Source: Rhodocollybia butyracea
Taxonomy: Eukaryota; Basidiomycota; Agaricomycetes; Agaricales; Omphalotaceae
Direction: 5' to 3'
Length of the DNA stretch: 64,000 nt
Assembly (NCBI GenBank): GCA_015501585.1
Contig: JADNRY010000252.1
Coordinates: 1 to 64,000 of the forward strand
Shown here: one piece after another, positions 19,902 to 29,311 of the stretch
Numbering within the stretch: the first letter of the stretch is position 1
Layout: each line of letters begins with the position of its first letter
Position numbers and translations under genes: made by a program
Notes under the pieces: model-generated
The model's input: only the letters and a program-made list of their open reading frames with translations
Database searches by the model: none
What the model was told of the DNA's origin: nothing

Positions 19902-20564
19902 TGCAGGATCACGTTAACTTCTATGCTCTTGAGAACAAGAAGCTCTCTGACACTGACGCTTTTGGAGACCAGTTCCTTGCGGAACTTATGCTCACTTCTT
20001 ATCCTCGTACTGTCGATGACTCTCCTAACACTTGGGAGACGTTTACCATCATCACTCTTGCTGCCGTTACTGAAACAAACAAGCTCACCTCTTCTTTTGT
20101 CACCTCCCGCCTCAACGCAGAGTATCGACGTCTCACTTCCGGTGATGATTCTTCCGAGGCGGTTAATGCTGCCGCTGTTAGAGGGAAATCTAAACCAAAG
20201 AAGAAACCCAAGAAAGGTCCGCTCTGTTCCTACTGTCACAAAGGTCCTCACCTTGTCAAAGACTGTAACCACAAGAAGCGAGATGAGGAAGCATCCCGCC
20301 GCACTGCATCCGCTCCTAGAAGCAGTGGGAGATCTAATAGGAAGCCTACTGCCGCCGCTGCCCAACTCTGATAGCGATAGCTCATCGGATGAGGAGGTCA
20401 GTGCAAAAGTCGCTTCCACCTACTCAGAATTTCCCTCTGTCCATCATTCAAGTTCTGATTCTGTCCATGTCTTTATCTCCACTGATGTTGCCACCTTCCT
20501 TGCCAAGACAAGCAACGACAAGAGTTACATTGACTCTGGGTGCTCTCGCCACCTAAGTCCACGC
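19902..20564 (+). pseudogene. Copia gag C-terminus and protease fragment
   Basis: The frame 19902-20371 encodes the capsid C-terminus and a CCHC knuckle (CSYCHKGPHLVKDC). A neighbouring frame from about 20372 continues through a linker to the protease signature IDSGCSRHLSP, where sequence stops at the second 72-bp repeat. A frame change separates the two near 20330-20370. The fragment overlaps in family with, but is not a copy of, the gag at 17961-19136, so it came from another Copia element. Confidence 0.72.
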
Positions 20565-20636
20565 CGTATCATGCAAAGACTGTCTAGTAGTGGGCTTCAA
20601 GTCTAGTTTTAGACTCAAAAAGTCTCGGGGCGTATC
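20565..20636 (+). repeat. 72-bp direct repeat, copy 2
   Basis: Second copy of the 72-bp unit, abutting dioxygenase exon 4 at 20637. The spacing to copy 1 is 759 bp. Confidence 0.85.
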
Positions 20637-22149
20637 CCAGTGATATGCCCATGGAGGGATGCCATGCAATGTTCATTCCTACTGGTGCAAGTGGTGGCGT
20701 CCCGCCATGCAAACGCAAACCAGAGAAGGAGAGTACAACAGGTTTATCAAGCCTCACATACAACCCAAGCTCGACAAGGTGAAACTGGCCGCCCCCCCAG
20801 CCTGAATCGTTAGGAAGATCTGGGAGACTGAACATTGTTGTAAACCCTCCCTCAGAGTCTCCCTGATCAAAGTGCATGCCACCAAAGAACCCAAGCTGTT
20901 TTGAAAGATCATTGACTAAATAAGTTTAGGAATGATCAGTTGATTTTGATACTGATAATAATAATTGTGAACTTACCGCAATGATGGACTTGGGGCGTCG
21001 CAAGGTTCATTTGGACTGCTTGAAAGCACACGTTTTCTTCACAGCCTACACAAGGAACATTGTGGGGCTCGGCAGTATCATGAAGAATCCTGTAGTCCTT
21101 GGCATTTCGTGTTCGGAAGGCATTAACCGCAGCACGGGTTGTAGTCTAGGTATAACTGAGATCAGACAAGGAGAAAAATGTATGATTTGCACATACTGGT
21201 AACTGATACAAGTTTTTGCTGGTATTCTAGATGCTCTTGCTCCTCCTGACAGAGTGGTCCCCGCACATTTCCTCTGGCTCAAGGGTCAACAAGATTTTTG
21301 GGCTTCTGATGATTGAGTGCAACAGAATAGCATTGAGCACCTTTGATCTTAATTGCCCTTTGGTGGCATTTCTCAAATCGAACCTGATCGTTGGTGCGCT
21401 CGGCACGCGGGCCAAGAGTCTCATCGTGAAAGCCATATCGCCAGCAACAAGTTCGCCTAAGCCTTGTGATAGAAATTAGATATATTTAAAGAAGTGAGGC
21501 CACTGAATTACCCAATGCAGCCATTTTTTCATTTGGACCTTGAGGTACACCCAAATTCTCCTTCACATAATTGAAGAAAAATTTATTGTATGCTTGATTG
21601 CCAGCAGGCCAAGGTATGATGAGTGTTCTCTGAATAATGTCCTTTAGATCTGCACCCACAAGGATATGGGATGGCACTTCAAATACTGCGGGAAGGTATT
21701 TGTTGTGTCCCTTGCCAAAGTCGAGCCGTTTCCCTTCCGGTACCATGTTATCAGTAACCGTCCAAGGGTCATAATGGAGCTGATTTCCATTGGACAGTTC
21801 TGATGGTGTCAGAAACAAGTTACTGGAGGGTTTTGGGATGGAATGTGAGTTCTGGGGCTTTGAGTGTGTATGAGAGCGCAAACGAGACTTGCAGATTTTT
21901 TTAGGGGCAACCAAGTGTGGTGCTGGCTGAAGCAGATCATTGGTTGACTCAGATTGTAGATGATTTAAGATAGCCATGGTACGCGATGAGCATCCCATCG
22001 TGATTGATATATGAATATGAGCGGGCAATGAATGGAGCAATGAACGGCCCTTTCCGGCATGTAATGTGCCTTCGCAACGATTTCCCGCCAGCCGACAACC
22101 CAAGTATATTACAATAAATATATAATGTGAGCGCAGCAAAAAATTCTAC

Positions 22150-22222
22150 CAAGCCACCCGATGCAGCTGTACTATTTAAATAAACCCAGTAAGTTGCTGT
22201 CCCCCAAGTGTTACAGGGTATA
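22150..22222 (+). repeat. Inverted repeat near dioxygenase gene, left copy
   Basis: About 65 bp (GATGCAGCTGTACTATTTAA through to CCCCCAAGTGTTACAGGG) recur inverted at 23653-23770. It lies just upstream of the dioxygenase gene's possible 5' end, so it may be part of its promoter region or the end of a mobile element. Confidence 0.6.
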
Positions 22223-23640
22223 TTAAATATCTCCTCCTCCAGGTGTCATATTTGGCAATATGTGGGCAGGAGGATGTACATGTGAGTAACCATCAAAATT
22301 CGCATTTTGATGGATTAAATGCTAATAATGAGTTTCTAAGCGTAGGTAGGACCTCGAAACTTGGTAGGTACACTCTCCTACATAGTATACACTCGATCCA
22401 TGTCCAAGAACCATTAATATGGCACCAGAGGCAATGGTATGCACTGATTCCTATAGATTCTGCCTCAAAATTCGATTTTTATCCATAGTAGGCCCAGAAA
22501 CCATGCAGCTGCCCAATTCTGCGAAAACCGGTCATGTGACCCCATCAAATGCGAACCAGTGAACCAGGGAGATATTTAATACCCTGATATGCTGACTCTG
22601 GGCTATGCATAAAATGCTACTATGAAGCTGAATACCTCACACCAACACCAACACACACCAAAGATTAACATGAGTTCAAGGGGGTTATCATTGAACAAGT
22701 CAGAATTCTTATTGCAAGTACATACATCAGCATCATATTTGCAAGGTTGTGATAGTTTTTCTGTCTCGAGATTCTAACGAACTCGGGCATGCTTTAATCT
22801 TTATCTTTCAATTGCCTGAACTTTAGACTTTAGACTAAAAGTACAATTGACAGAGAGAGTATGCGCTACTCACAACACTCTCACTGCTATTAACTTTCTG
22901 GAGCATAAGGTAGTTACTGAGGACTTTGGTTTTCTTTCTTTATACTTTCTTATTTCATTTAACTTGTACTCTTGTTTAATGTGCACTTGTCACTAGAAGA
23001 CACAAACCAACCACACCAACCCTGTAACAGGAATGGGGGGAGGAAAATGCTTGCCTCCATTTCGTCTGGAACACCTTCTTATATACTGTATTTCAATATC
23101 ACAGTGTAAATACACCATATGAGTTGTGCGGGAGTACATATGCTCTTGTTATTCAATAAATAGCTCATGAAATATTTATTTCACGCGCTGTCTTAAATCT
23201 GCGGGACGCCGCGGCATGATCTGGGAATGATCCCGGAACCTCGGCACATCAATCATCATACATCAATCTCCTCGGGGTCGGCGATACATTAATCTCCTCA
23301 CATCAAATTCTGATGGGAAGTCCTGCTTGGACCGTTTAACGTTGATACTTGTTCCTTCTGTCTAGTAATCTTCTAGTTGTAATAAGATACCCTTTGGATC
23401 GCTTCAATAGTCTGAATATAAGTCATATTTGTGGTGGGTTTCAGTATTCTTTGCACTATCATTGATTACAACTGTGTTCTGTTGCCGAGACTCAGTTTTG
23501 ATGTCATCAACAATTAACATCTGTGTATTTTAATGATGCCGCGCGGTAACAGCGGATTCTAGAATACTTTGTACAGTGCATATGTCTAATGCAACATGTC
23601 TTGTTGCCAAAAACACGCATATACTGCATGTTTATGCCCA
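22223..23640. other. Non-coding stretch between inverted repeats
   Basis: AT-rich, with no gene recognised. Short frames lack domains. Confidence 0.45.
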
Positions 23641-23652
23641 AACAATTCTGAG

Positions 23653-23770
23653 CCGTATCAAGCCCCTGTAACATTTGGGGGACAGTAACTTACTGGGTTT
23701 ATTTAAATAATCCCCACAGTAACTACTGGGGGTATTTAAATAGTACAGCTGCATTGGGTGACCAATCATA
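23653..23770 (-). repeat. Inverted repeat, right copy with extra 33 bp
   Basis: Reverse-complement partner of 22150-22222. It holds an extra ~33 bp that looks like a local near-duplication of the ACTGGG...TATTTAAATA segment. Confidence 0.6.
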
Positions 23771-24225
23771 AAATGTCCAATGTAAAGCTTAGTACTGTTA
23801 CCGGTACCACGCCTGCCGCGGATCATGGCACGTACCTTGCGGCCAAATACATCCCAAAGGCTAAAGGGCTCTCGATCTTCCAGCCAAATCTCCCCTGTTG
23901 AATAGCCCGCTTATATCTGCATTTATTATAAGTGCCTAATAATGAAGCGGTACCAGGGTTGGTGGCAATGGGTATATGTATATCATTGTCGGCCTCAAGG
24001 GTGGAGTAGGTGGGAGAGCCAAGGATGGTTTTTGTTTTAAATTTGACGATTGAATTGACTTCCTGATCCTGGATCCAGGCCCAAAAACCATGGTTTGATG
24101 CATCTTCTCATATTTATTGTAATGCTACCTAGCATATCCAGCTAGCCACTGATAGGTAATTTTAAGTACTCCAAGTTGCTACTGGTCTATAGACCTTACA
24201 CCGGGGGCAACTCACTGAAGCAAAT
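23771..24225. other. Non-coding stretch
   Basis: No gene, RNA or repeat recognised. Confidence 0.4.
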
Positions 24226-24382
24226 AATACATCCAACATACACCACAAGACTTGGTCGGAGCTATATTGAGCTGTCAACCAATTCCATATTGCAATGGAG
24301 GAACGGCTGTTGGAAGAGAATACGATTCTAATTGCACAACAAATTTGGCCAATGGTGGAGACCATGTGTATGTGTTGACACG
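24226..24382 (+). repeat. Dispersed copy of 14572-14726 (inverted)
   Basis: About 155 bp matching 14572-14726 in reverse complement at roughly 90% identity by eye. It encodes the same peptide stretch (MEERLLEENTILIAQ) and shares the TGA upstream of it. It is a short relic of the same coding sequence; the match ends sharply on both sides. Confidence 0.7.
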
Positions 24383-24831
24383 CCGAATTACGCTGTACGC
24401 CGAAATTCAAGCGAAATGTCATCATTTAAAGACCCCGTGAAACACGTCACGTCACTACCTAGGGTATGTTATGTATTAGACACTTTGAAGGTCCACTTCA
24501 GGTATCTAGTATGTAGAAACCCATTTGAAGGGAGATACACTATGTTTTAAGAGGCTACATTACTGTGCAAGGATGCATCGTTGACCCACAAACTCAAAAT
24601 CAATCAAATTGATTTACCTAGATTGATTTAGGCTTGCCAGATCTAAAGTCTATTCAATTAATACTACCTACTACAAAAAGTCCTATACAGGGATATACAA
24701 GACAGTATTAAAATAGATGAAGAGAGACGAATGAGGGCAAGCATAATGCGAACCCATATCCGTTTAAAGTAAGAGAATCGAAGCACTGGTTCCCTGGAAC
24801 GAACCACAGAGAGAAACTAGACGATTAGTGA
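24383..24831. other. Non-coding stretch
   Basis: Nothing recognised apart from AT-rich sequence leading into the presumed Gypsy LTR. Confidence 0.4.
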
Positions 24832-24838
24832 TGAATTA

Positions 24839-24867
24839 GGCGCCGGGGATCAAAGTGGCCCGGCGCC
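24839..24867. repeat. GC-rich hairpin near Gypsy LTR start
   Basis: GGCGCCGGG (24839-24847) pairs perfectly with CCCGGCGCC (24859-24867). It stands at an abrupt change from AT-rich to GC-rich sequence and may mark the left end of the Gypsy LTR. Confidence 0.5.
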
Positions 24868-26035
24868 GGCAGTAAAAGAAAGGCGGGGCGCGTCCTAGCG
24901 ACATGCCTATAATAAAATTTATTTGGACCGACCTACGGGACGGTCCACATGTATACAAGTACCCGGTAGGACCCGGGAGGAGAAGAGAAAAGGGGAGATA
25001 CGGAACGACGCCGCAAACTTGAACCGCGGGACGGACGGACCGCCCGGCGCTTAAAGCGCATCAGAGTCGAACCACTCATCGGGAATGCATCGTTCTTCCC
25101 TCCCCTCCGTTACTTATTAAATAAAAGATGTAGAAAAGGTGTAATATGGGTAGAGGACCCATGAGACAATGATATAGAGCCCTGGGGACAGTGTAGGAAC
25201 CAGGAGAACACTTATAAGCTCAGTTATGGCTTAAAAGGGCAACATGAGATTTATCATCTTGGCTCTTGGCAAGCCAAGAGCGTCTTACCAACCCATGGTA
25301 CCTTAATTAAGAAAATTTCAAGGACCTAGGAGTATAAAAAGGCAAGGAAATGAAGAGAAAAGCATTCTTTCTTACCCCCACCAGGTGTAGTAGCTCCTTA
25401 TCAGGCTACTACTAAAAGATTGAATTGATATAAAGACTGGGATTTACAGAGAGAAATTGACAAGCAATTGAACTTGAGTAAAGAGACAGAAAGAGATTCA
25501 GTGTGAACTGAGTGCAGAGAAGTTAAGACAAAGACTTAGACAGGACTTTGATTATTATTTTCAAACCACAGTTAGGCTGCAGTCAGAGCTCTGTCTGAGT
25601 TATAGGGACACCCTCTGGTCAGTTGTGACTTGTGTTAATTTGTGATTTTACCAAGGGACTTAGGAATAGTATTTGTTTGACAGCTCAGAGCTTGGGGATC
25701 AGCTTAAATAAGTCTGTACTTTGAAAGGGAAGGCACTTAGTGAAATAACACTCAGTGTAGCAAGGAAGCACTTGAATAGATTGAAGTTTTAAATAAATAT
25801 TATTTGGCTGAACTAAAAACCCGAACTGAGTAATAAGTTGTGTGTGTGTTTGGTGTGGTTGTGTAAGCCATTTCTAAGTTCACCTCAGTTTAGACCTCTC
25901 ATCTGGAGCCCACCGCGAGGGTATTAGCAGCCCAGATTTTATTTTTTTGGACCTATACATTTATCACTTGCTTGATATAAAAAGGCCTACCACAGCCAAC
26001 CCAAAAGAGACAGAGAACAACTGTGTTATCTAACA
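24868..26035 (+). repeat. Gypsy 5' LTR and leader (limits approximate)
   Basis: The right end is placed at ATCTAACA (26035), followed by CTATTGGTGACCG, which fits a Gypsy primer-binding region. A TATA box (TATAAAAA) lies at 25333-25340 with AG-rich sequence downstream, as expected for an LTR promoter. Without a 3' LTR the left edge cannot be fixed. Confidence 0.45.
25333..25340 (+). promoter_or_regulatory. Probable LTR TATA box
   Basis: TATAAAAA within GAGTATAAAAAGGCAAGG, about 880 bp upstream of the gag start. It is the best core-promoter match in the leader. Confidence 0.5.
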
Positions 26036-26216
26036 CTATTGGTGACCGAGTTCATACCCGCGCTTCTGCTAAGGCAAAGCAACAACTTGAAAACCAACAG
26101 TCTGCTAGCACAAGGCCCTCTCAGAGCACTTTGAGACTTGAAGGAACTTCGGCTTAGTTGAAAGAGGTTAGAAGTTTAGGCTTACAAGTGCAACACAAGG
26201 AAGGATTAATTCTAAC

Positions 26217-27520
26217 TTGAACACTCAGAGAACTAGACCTACGTCTCCAGTTTCAAACCAACCTACAAACCCAAACTTGCCATTACAAAATCAGATAGTC
26301 AGAATGAGTCCTTCTATGCCAAGACCTGGTACCAGGGATGCTCCTGCTCTAACTGTTGAAGGGACTGATGACCCTTTAAAAGTCAGAAGATATTTTGAAG
26401 AGTTAGAAAATCTGTTCAGTGACTGTTCAGTGACTGACCAGGATGAAAAGAGAAAGTGGAGTCTGAGATACCCAGATGGAAGTGTGTCTTGGGAGTGGAA
26501 GGCTTTGCCTGAAGCTTCTGACACTACTAAGACATTTGAGGAGTTCAAGAGAGCAGTTCTTGCCAGCTACCCAGGTGCCTCAGATGAAGAAAGAGGAACT
26601 ATAAGAGAGTTGAACAGATTGTTCAAGAAGTACAAAAGTATTGATAGCACAGACTTGGATGAGTACTTGTCACTTATCAGAAAGTTTAGAGCCATCACGC
26701 TAGAGTTGAACCCACCGGCCTTGGCTGGTGCAGCAGTACAAATTGCGCCTCTTGTTACAAACAGAGAACTTGTGGAGAAATTCACAGGAGCTTTGGAGGC
26801 AGGCTTCAGGACCGCAATTTTTTTCTGCTTTGCACTTAAAAGGAAAAAGCAGGAAAGTTCCTGTGGGTCAGAAAGCAAGACAGGATGATTTGTATGAGAT
26901 TGATGATGTGATTAGACAAGGTGAAGAGATAGTTAGGGGAACAATGCCAGGGATTTATACTCCAACCTATGACAAACCCAAAGACAACTCTTCATCTGAA
27001 GCTAGAAATAGAGTAAAGTCAGAGAACCTGCAACAGGAAATGAAAGATTTGATGTCAGAAAAGATGGCAGTTCTTTTGGACACCATCAAAATAAGTCAGA
27101 ATGAATTAAGACAGGAGAACTCCAAGCAGATGGATGATCTCTTGAGAACATTTCAACAGAGTAATGTGGAGAGGAGTTCTGGACAAACAAGTCAGTACTC
27201 CAACCAAAGGACCTCTGGGGGATATAGTAATCGAGATAACAGACCTCCGCAAAGTGATCCCCAGACTCGCTGGGCTTGTTTTTTTTGTAATGAAGAAGGT
27301 CATATGAGAGATGAGTGTTCGCATAGGGCAGATCTATTAGAATTGGGTAGAATTATTCTGGTGAATGGCAGAGTCCGCTTACCAGGAAATTTTCCTATTC
27401 CAAGAGAGCCGGTTGGTGCTGTCTGTGAAAAGGAAAGGATTGACTTTTATTATGCAAATAAAGGACAGAAGGAGAGATCAGTGAACTTAGTACAGAGTAC
27501 TCCCATGCATGTACCGGGAA
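26217..27520 (+). CDS. Gypsy Gag
   Basis: The structural polyprotein is encoded in two frames joined at a T7 run (about 26816-26822), where one T too many breaks the frame. The first part (26217 onward) is a capsid domain with PALTVEGTDDPLKVRRYFEE and FEEFKRAVLASYPGA. The second part (ORF from 26728) contains a coiled-coil-like region and a CCHC knuckle, CFFCNEEGHMRDEC, near 27280. The frame shifts again at about 27518 (one A missing) into the linker ORF that starts at 27537. The codons look intact apart from those shifts. Confidence 0.78.
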
Positions 27521-27536
27521 TGTCAACACTGCTACT

Positions 27537-28708
27537 ATGTCCACTTATCTAAGTAATCAGTTAGACTCCAGAGAAATGAAGATTGCTCAGTTAGAAAAAG
27601 AGTTGCAGAGTATGAAAAACCCTCAGCCTCAGATGTATAATGCATATGAGCAGAGTTATGCTATGCCCACTCAACAGAGTCAATTTTCACAAGTTGGATG
27701 GACTCCACCTGGAACTCAGTATGTGAACCCCATGGGAATTCCCATGAACCAGTTTTTGAACCAGAGTCAGTTCACCCCTAATAACGGCATGAACTGGGGA
27801 TCTCAAAATAATATGAGTAATGTCAATCCTATGACACCACTTGTACAACAGAGTCCCATTCAGCCAACTTTGAAGGAGTTAGAAGCCTTTGTTCAAACTC
27901 GGAGGCAGCAAGAACGTGAGCAGCAGGAAAAATGAAGAGTTCAATGATTAGGACCAAAGCTGTGACCAAGTCCTCTGAGAACCATTCTCCTCCAGCAAAT
28001 AAAGCTTATGTTTCTGTTCCCCCTGTACCTGTAATAAATAAAAGAAGAGATGTGTCAAAATCAAAAGATAGTGATCTTGATTTTGAAATTAGTGAAATAC
28101 CAGCAAACCCGTTTCTAAATGTGAAAGATGTGTCTGAACTCCCAGTGTTAGGGATGTCAAGTGATGAGAAAGCAAGCAAGAGATTTCACCAAGTAGAGGA
28201 CAAGGAGCCTGCCTATAATTTTGTTGCACCGATAGAGAAATCTGGAAATGTGCGCACCATTGTAGAAAATATTCTTGACAGTGAAGTCACTCTCAAAACT
28301 AGTGAACTCTTGGCTGCGGCCAAACCTATTAGAGAAGAGTTGAAAGCTAGAGTTAGTCAACAGAAGGTGCCAGTAAGGAATACGCCTGCCCTAGTCAAGT
28401 CCCAGTTTGAAGGGATCAGTCTAGATCACAGTGCCATAGATGTCCAAAACTTACCTACTGTGACTTGGGAAAAAGTGGAGAAAGCTAAATCCAACAATGG
28501 AGAGACTGTGTCTGCCTATGTGGTTGGTGATGTTGTTCTACAATACCTAGAAGCTCTAAGTCCAGAAGAGAAACCCAAACAAATAGTGGTAGCCTCTGAC
28601 TCACAAAGTCTAAGGTCTATTTACCCACTCTTGAATGGAAGAAATCATGTTAGAGTGTCTGTTGGACTCTGGTTCACAGATTGTATCCATATCTCAGAAT
28701 CAAGCTGA
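27537..28708 (+). CDS. Gypsy Gag-protease linker region
   Basis: Two abutting frames (27537-27935 and 27932-28708) meet at an A5 run, where one more A would join them. The first is Gln/Met/Pro-rich after a short coiled-coil (REMKIAQLEKELQSM). The second resembles the DUF4100-type region of basidiomycete Gypsy polyproteins that precedes the protease, though I give this from memory of the layout only. It shifts again near 28640, just before the protease. Confidence 0.6.
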
Positions 28709-29290
28709 GAAGTCGAGTTTAGTTTGGGACCCTGATATTGTGATTTACATGCAGAGTGCAAATAAGAGCTTAGACAAATCTTTAGGATTGGCAAGGAATG
28801 TACCATTCCTGTTTGGAGATATGACTGTATTATTACAAGTACATGTCATCAGATCCCCAGCCTATGATGTACTTTTAGGAAGGCCCTTTGACACTCTGAT
28901 GCAAACTCAAATTCAGAATTATGCTGATGGAAGACAGATAGTGACCTTGAATGATCCAATGACTAGTAGAAGGTTAACCATACCTACCTTTGCAAGAGGA
29001 ACTGCTGCCATTATGACAAAGAGGCCGCCAAGTGTTGACATCAAGGAGGATGTAAGAGAGGAGATAAAGATGGCAAGAGAGAACTCAGACACTAAAGAAA
29101 AGGTGGAGGGTTTTCTGTTAACCTTGAGGATTTGATAGAGAAAGATCAAGGAGAGGTAGCAGTCATCTTTGAAATTGACAAGTCTATGAATATAACAATT
29201 CAGGACTATTGTCTACCCAAAAGAGAAAGATTTTCTCCTGTACAACTGAGAAACGCTTACTTGGCTAAGTCCTTGCATGCAACTCAGTAA
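28635..29290 (+). CDS. Gypsy aspartic protease
   Basis: The retroviral-type aspartic protease cleaves the polyprotein. The catalytic signature LLDSGSQIVSIS stands at residues 9-20 of the frame 28635-29135, followed by AYDVLLGRPFD, the usual flap/dimer segment. After a one-base shift near 29112 the frame runs on (SVNLEDLIEKDQGEVAVIFE) to a stop around 29290. An A7 run there again separates it from the RT frame. Confidence 0.75.
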
Positions 29291-29311
29291 TGATAAAAAA
29301 AGGCTGATCCA

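Larger units (their letters stand above)
16595..20636 (+). mobile_element. Composite Copia-derived insertion
   Basis: About 4 kb separate exons 4 and 5 of the dioxygenase gene. The insertion holds a Copia-type LTR, primer site and gag, then about 670 bp without genes, then two 72-bp direct repeats that bracket a gag-protease fragment. There is no integrase or RT and no second LTR, so it is a deletion derivative. Both borders carry GACT...AGTC palindromic words (GACTTTTGAGTC at about 16591; GACTCAAAAAGTC at about 20613). I could not fix a target duplication. Confidence 0.6.
14861..21977 (-). pseudogene. TET/JBP-like 2OG-Fe(II) dioxygenase gene, interrupted
   Basis: The gene is read on the minus strand from an ATG at 21975-21977. 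Exons are about 21512-21977, 21210-21456, 20977-21145, 20637-20915, then after an insertion 16381-16536, 15681-16327, 15492-15629, 15352-15434 and more to a stop near 14861. Splice phases fit. The Fe(II) motif HFDQGD lies in exon 4, followed by SFSGLRLHGGTPPLAP with the distal His. The R of HRWVSVLYP, likely the 2-oxoglutarate binder, is in exon 5. This H-x-D, HGGTPP and R-x(5)-YP pattern matches my recollection of fungal TET/JBP-family oxygenases that modify 5-methylcytosine and travel with KDZ transposons. Basic segments (KKICKSRLRSH, KKHSVRSAKKIK) suggest a nuclear protein. Defects: the Copia insertion, a frameshift near 21250-21265, and several in-frame TAG codons. Confidence 0.5.

Noticed and set aside
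19806..20636. 72-bp direct repeats as a CRISPR-like or LTR pair
   Set aside because: There are only two copies, far too long and with coding DNA between; they have no TG...CA ends or primer site. A eukaryotic genome makes CRISPR irrelevant.
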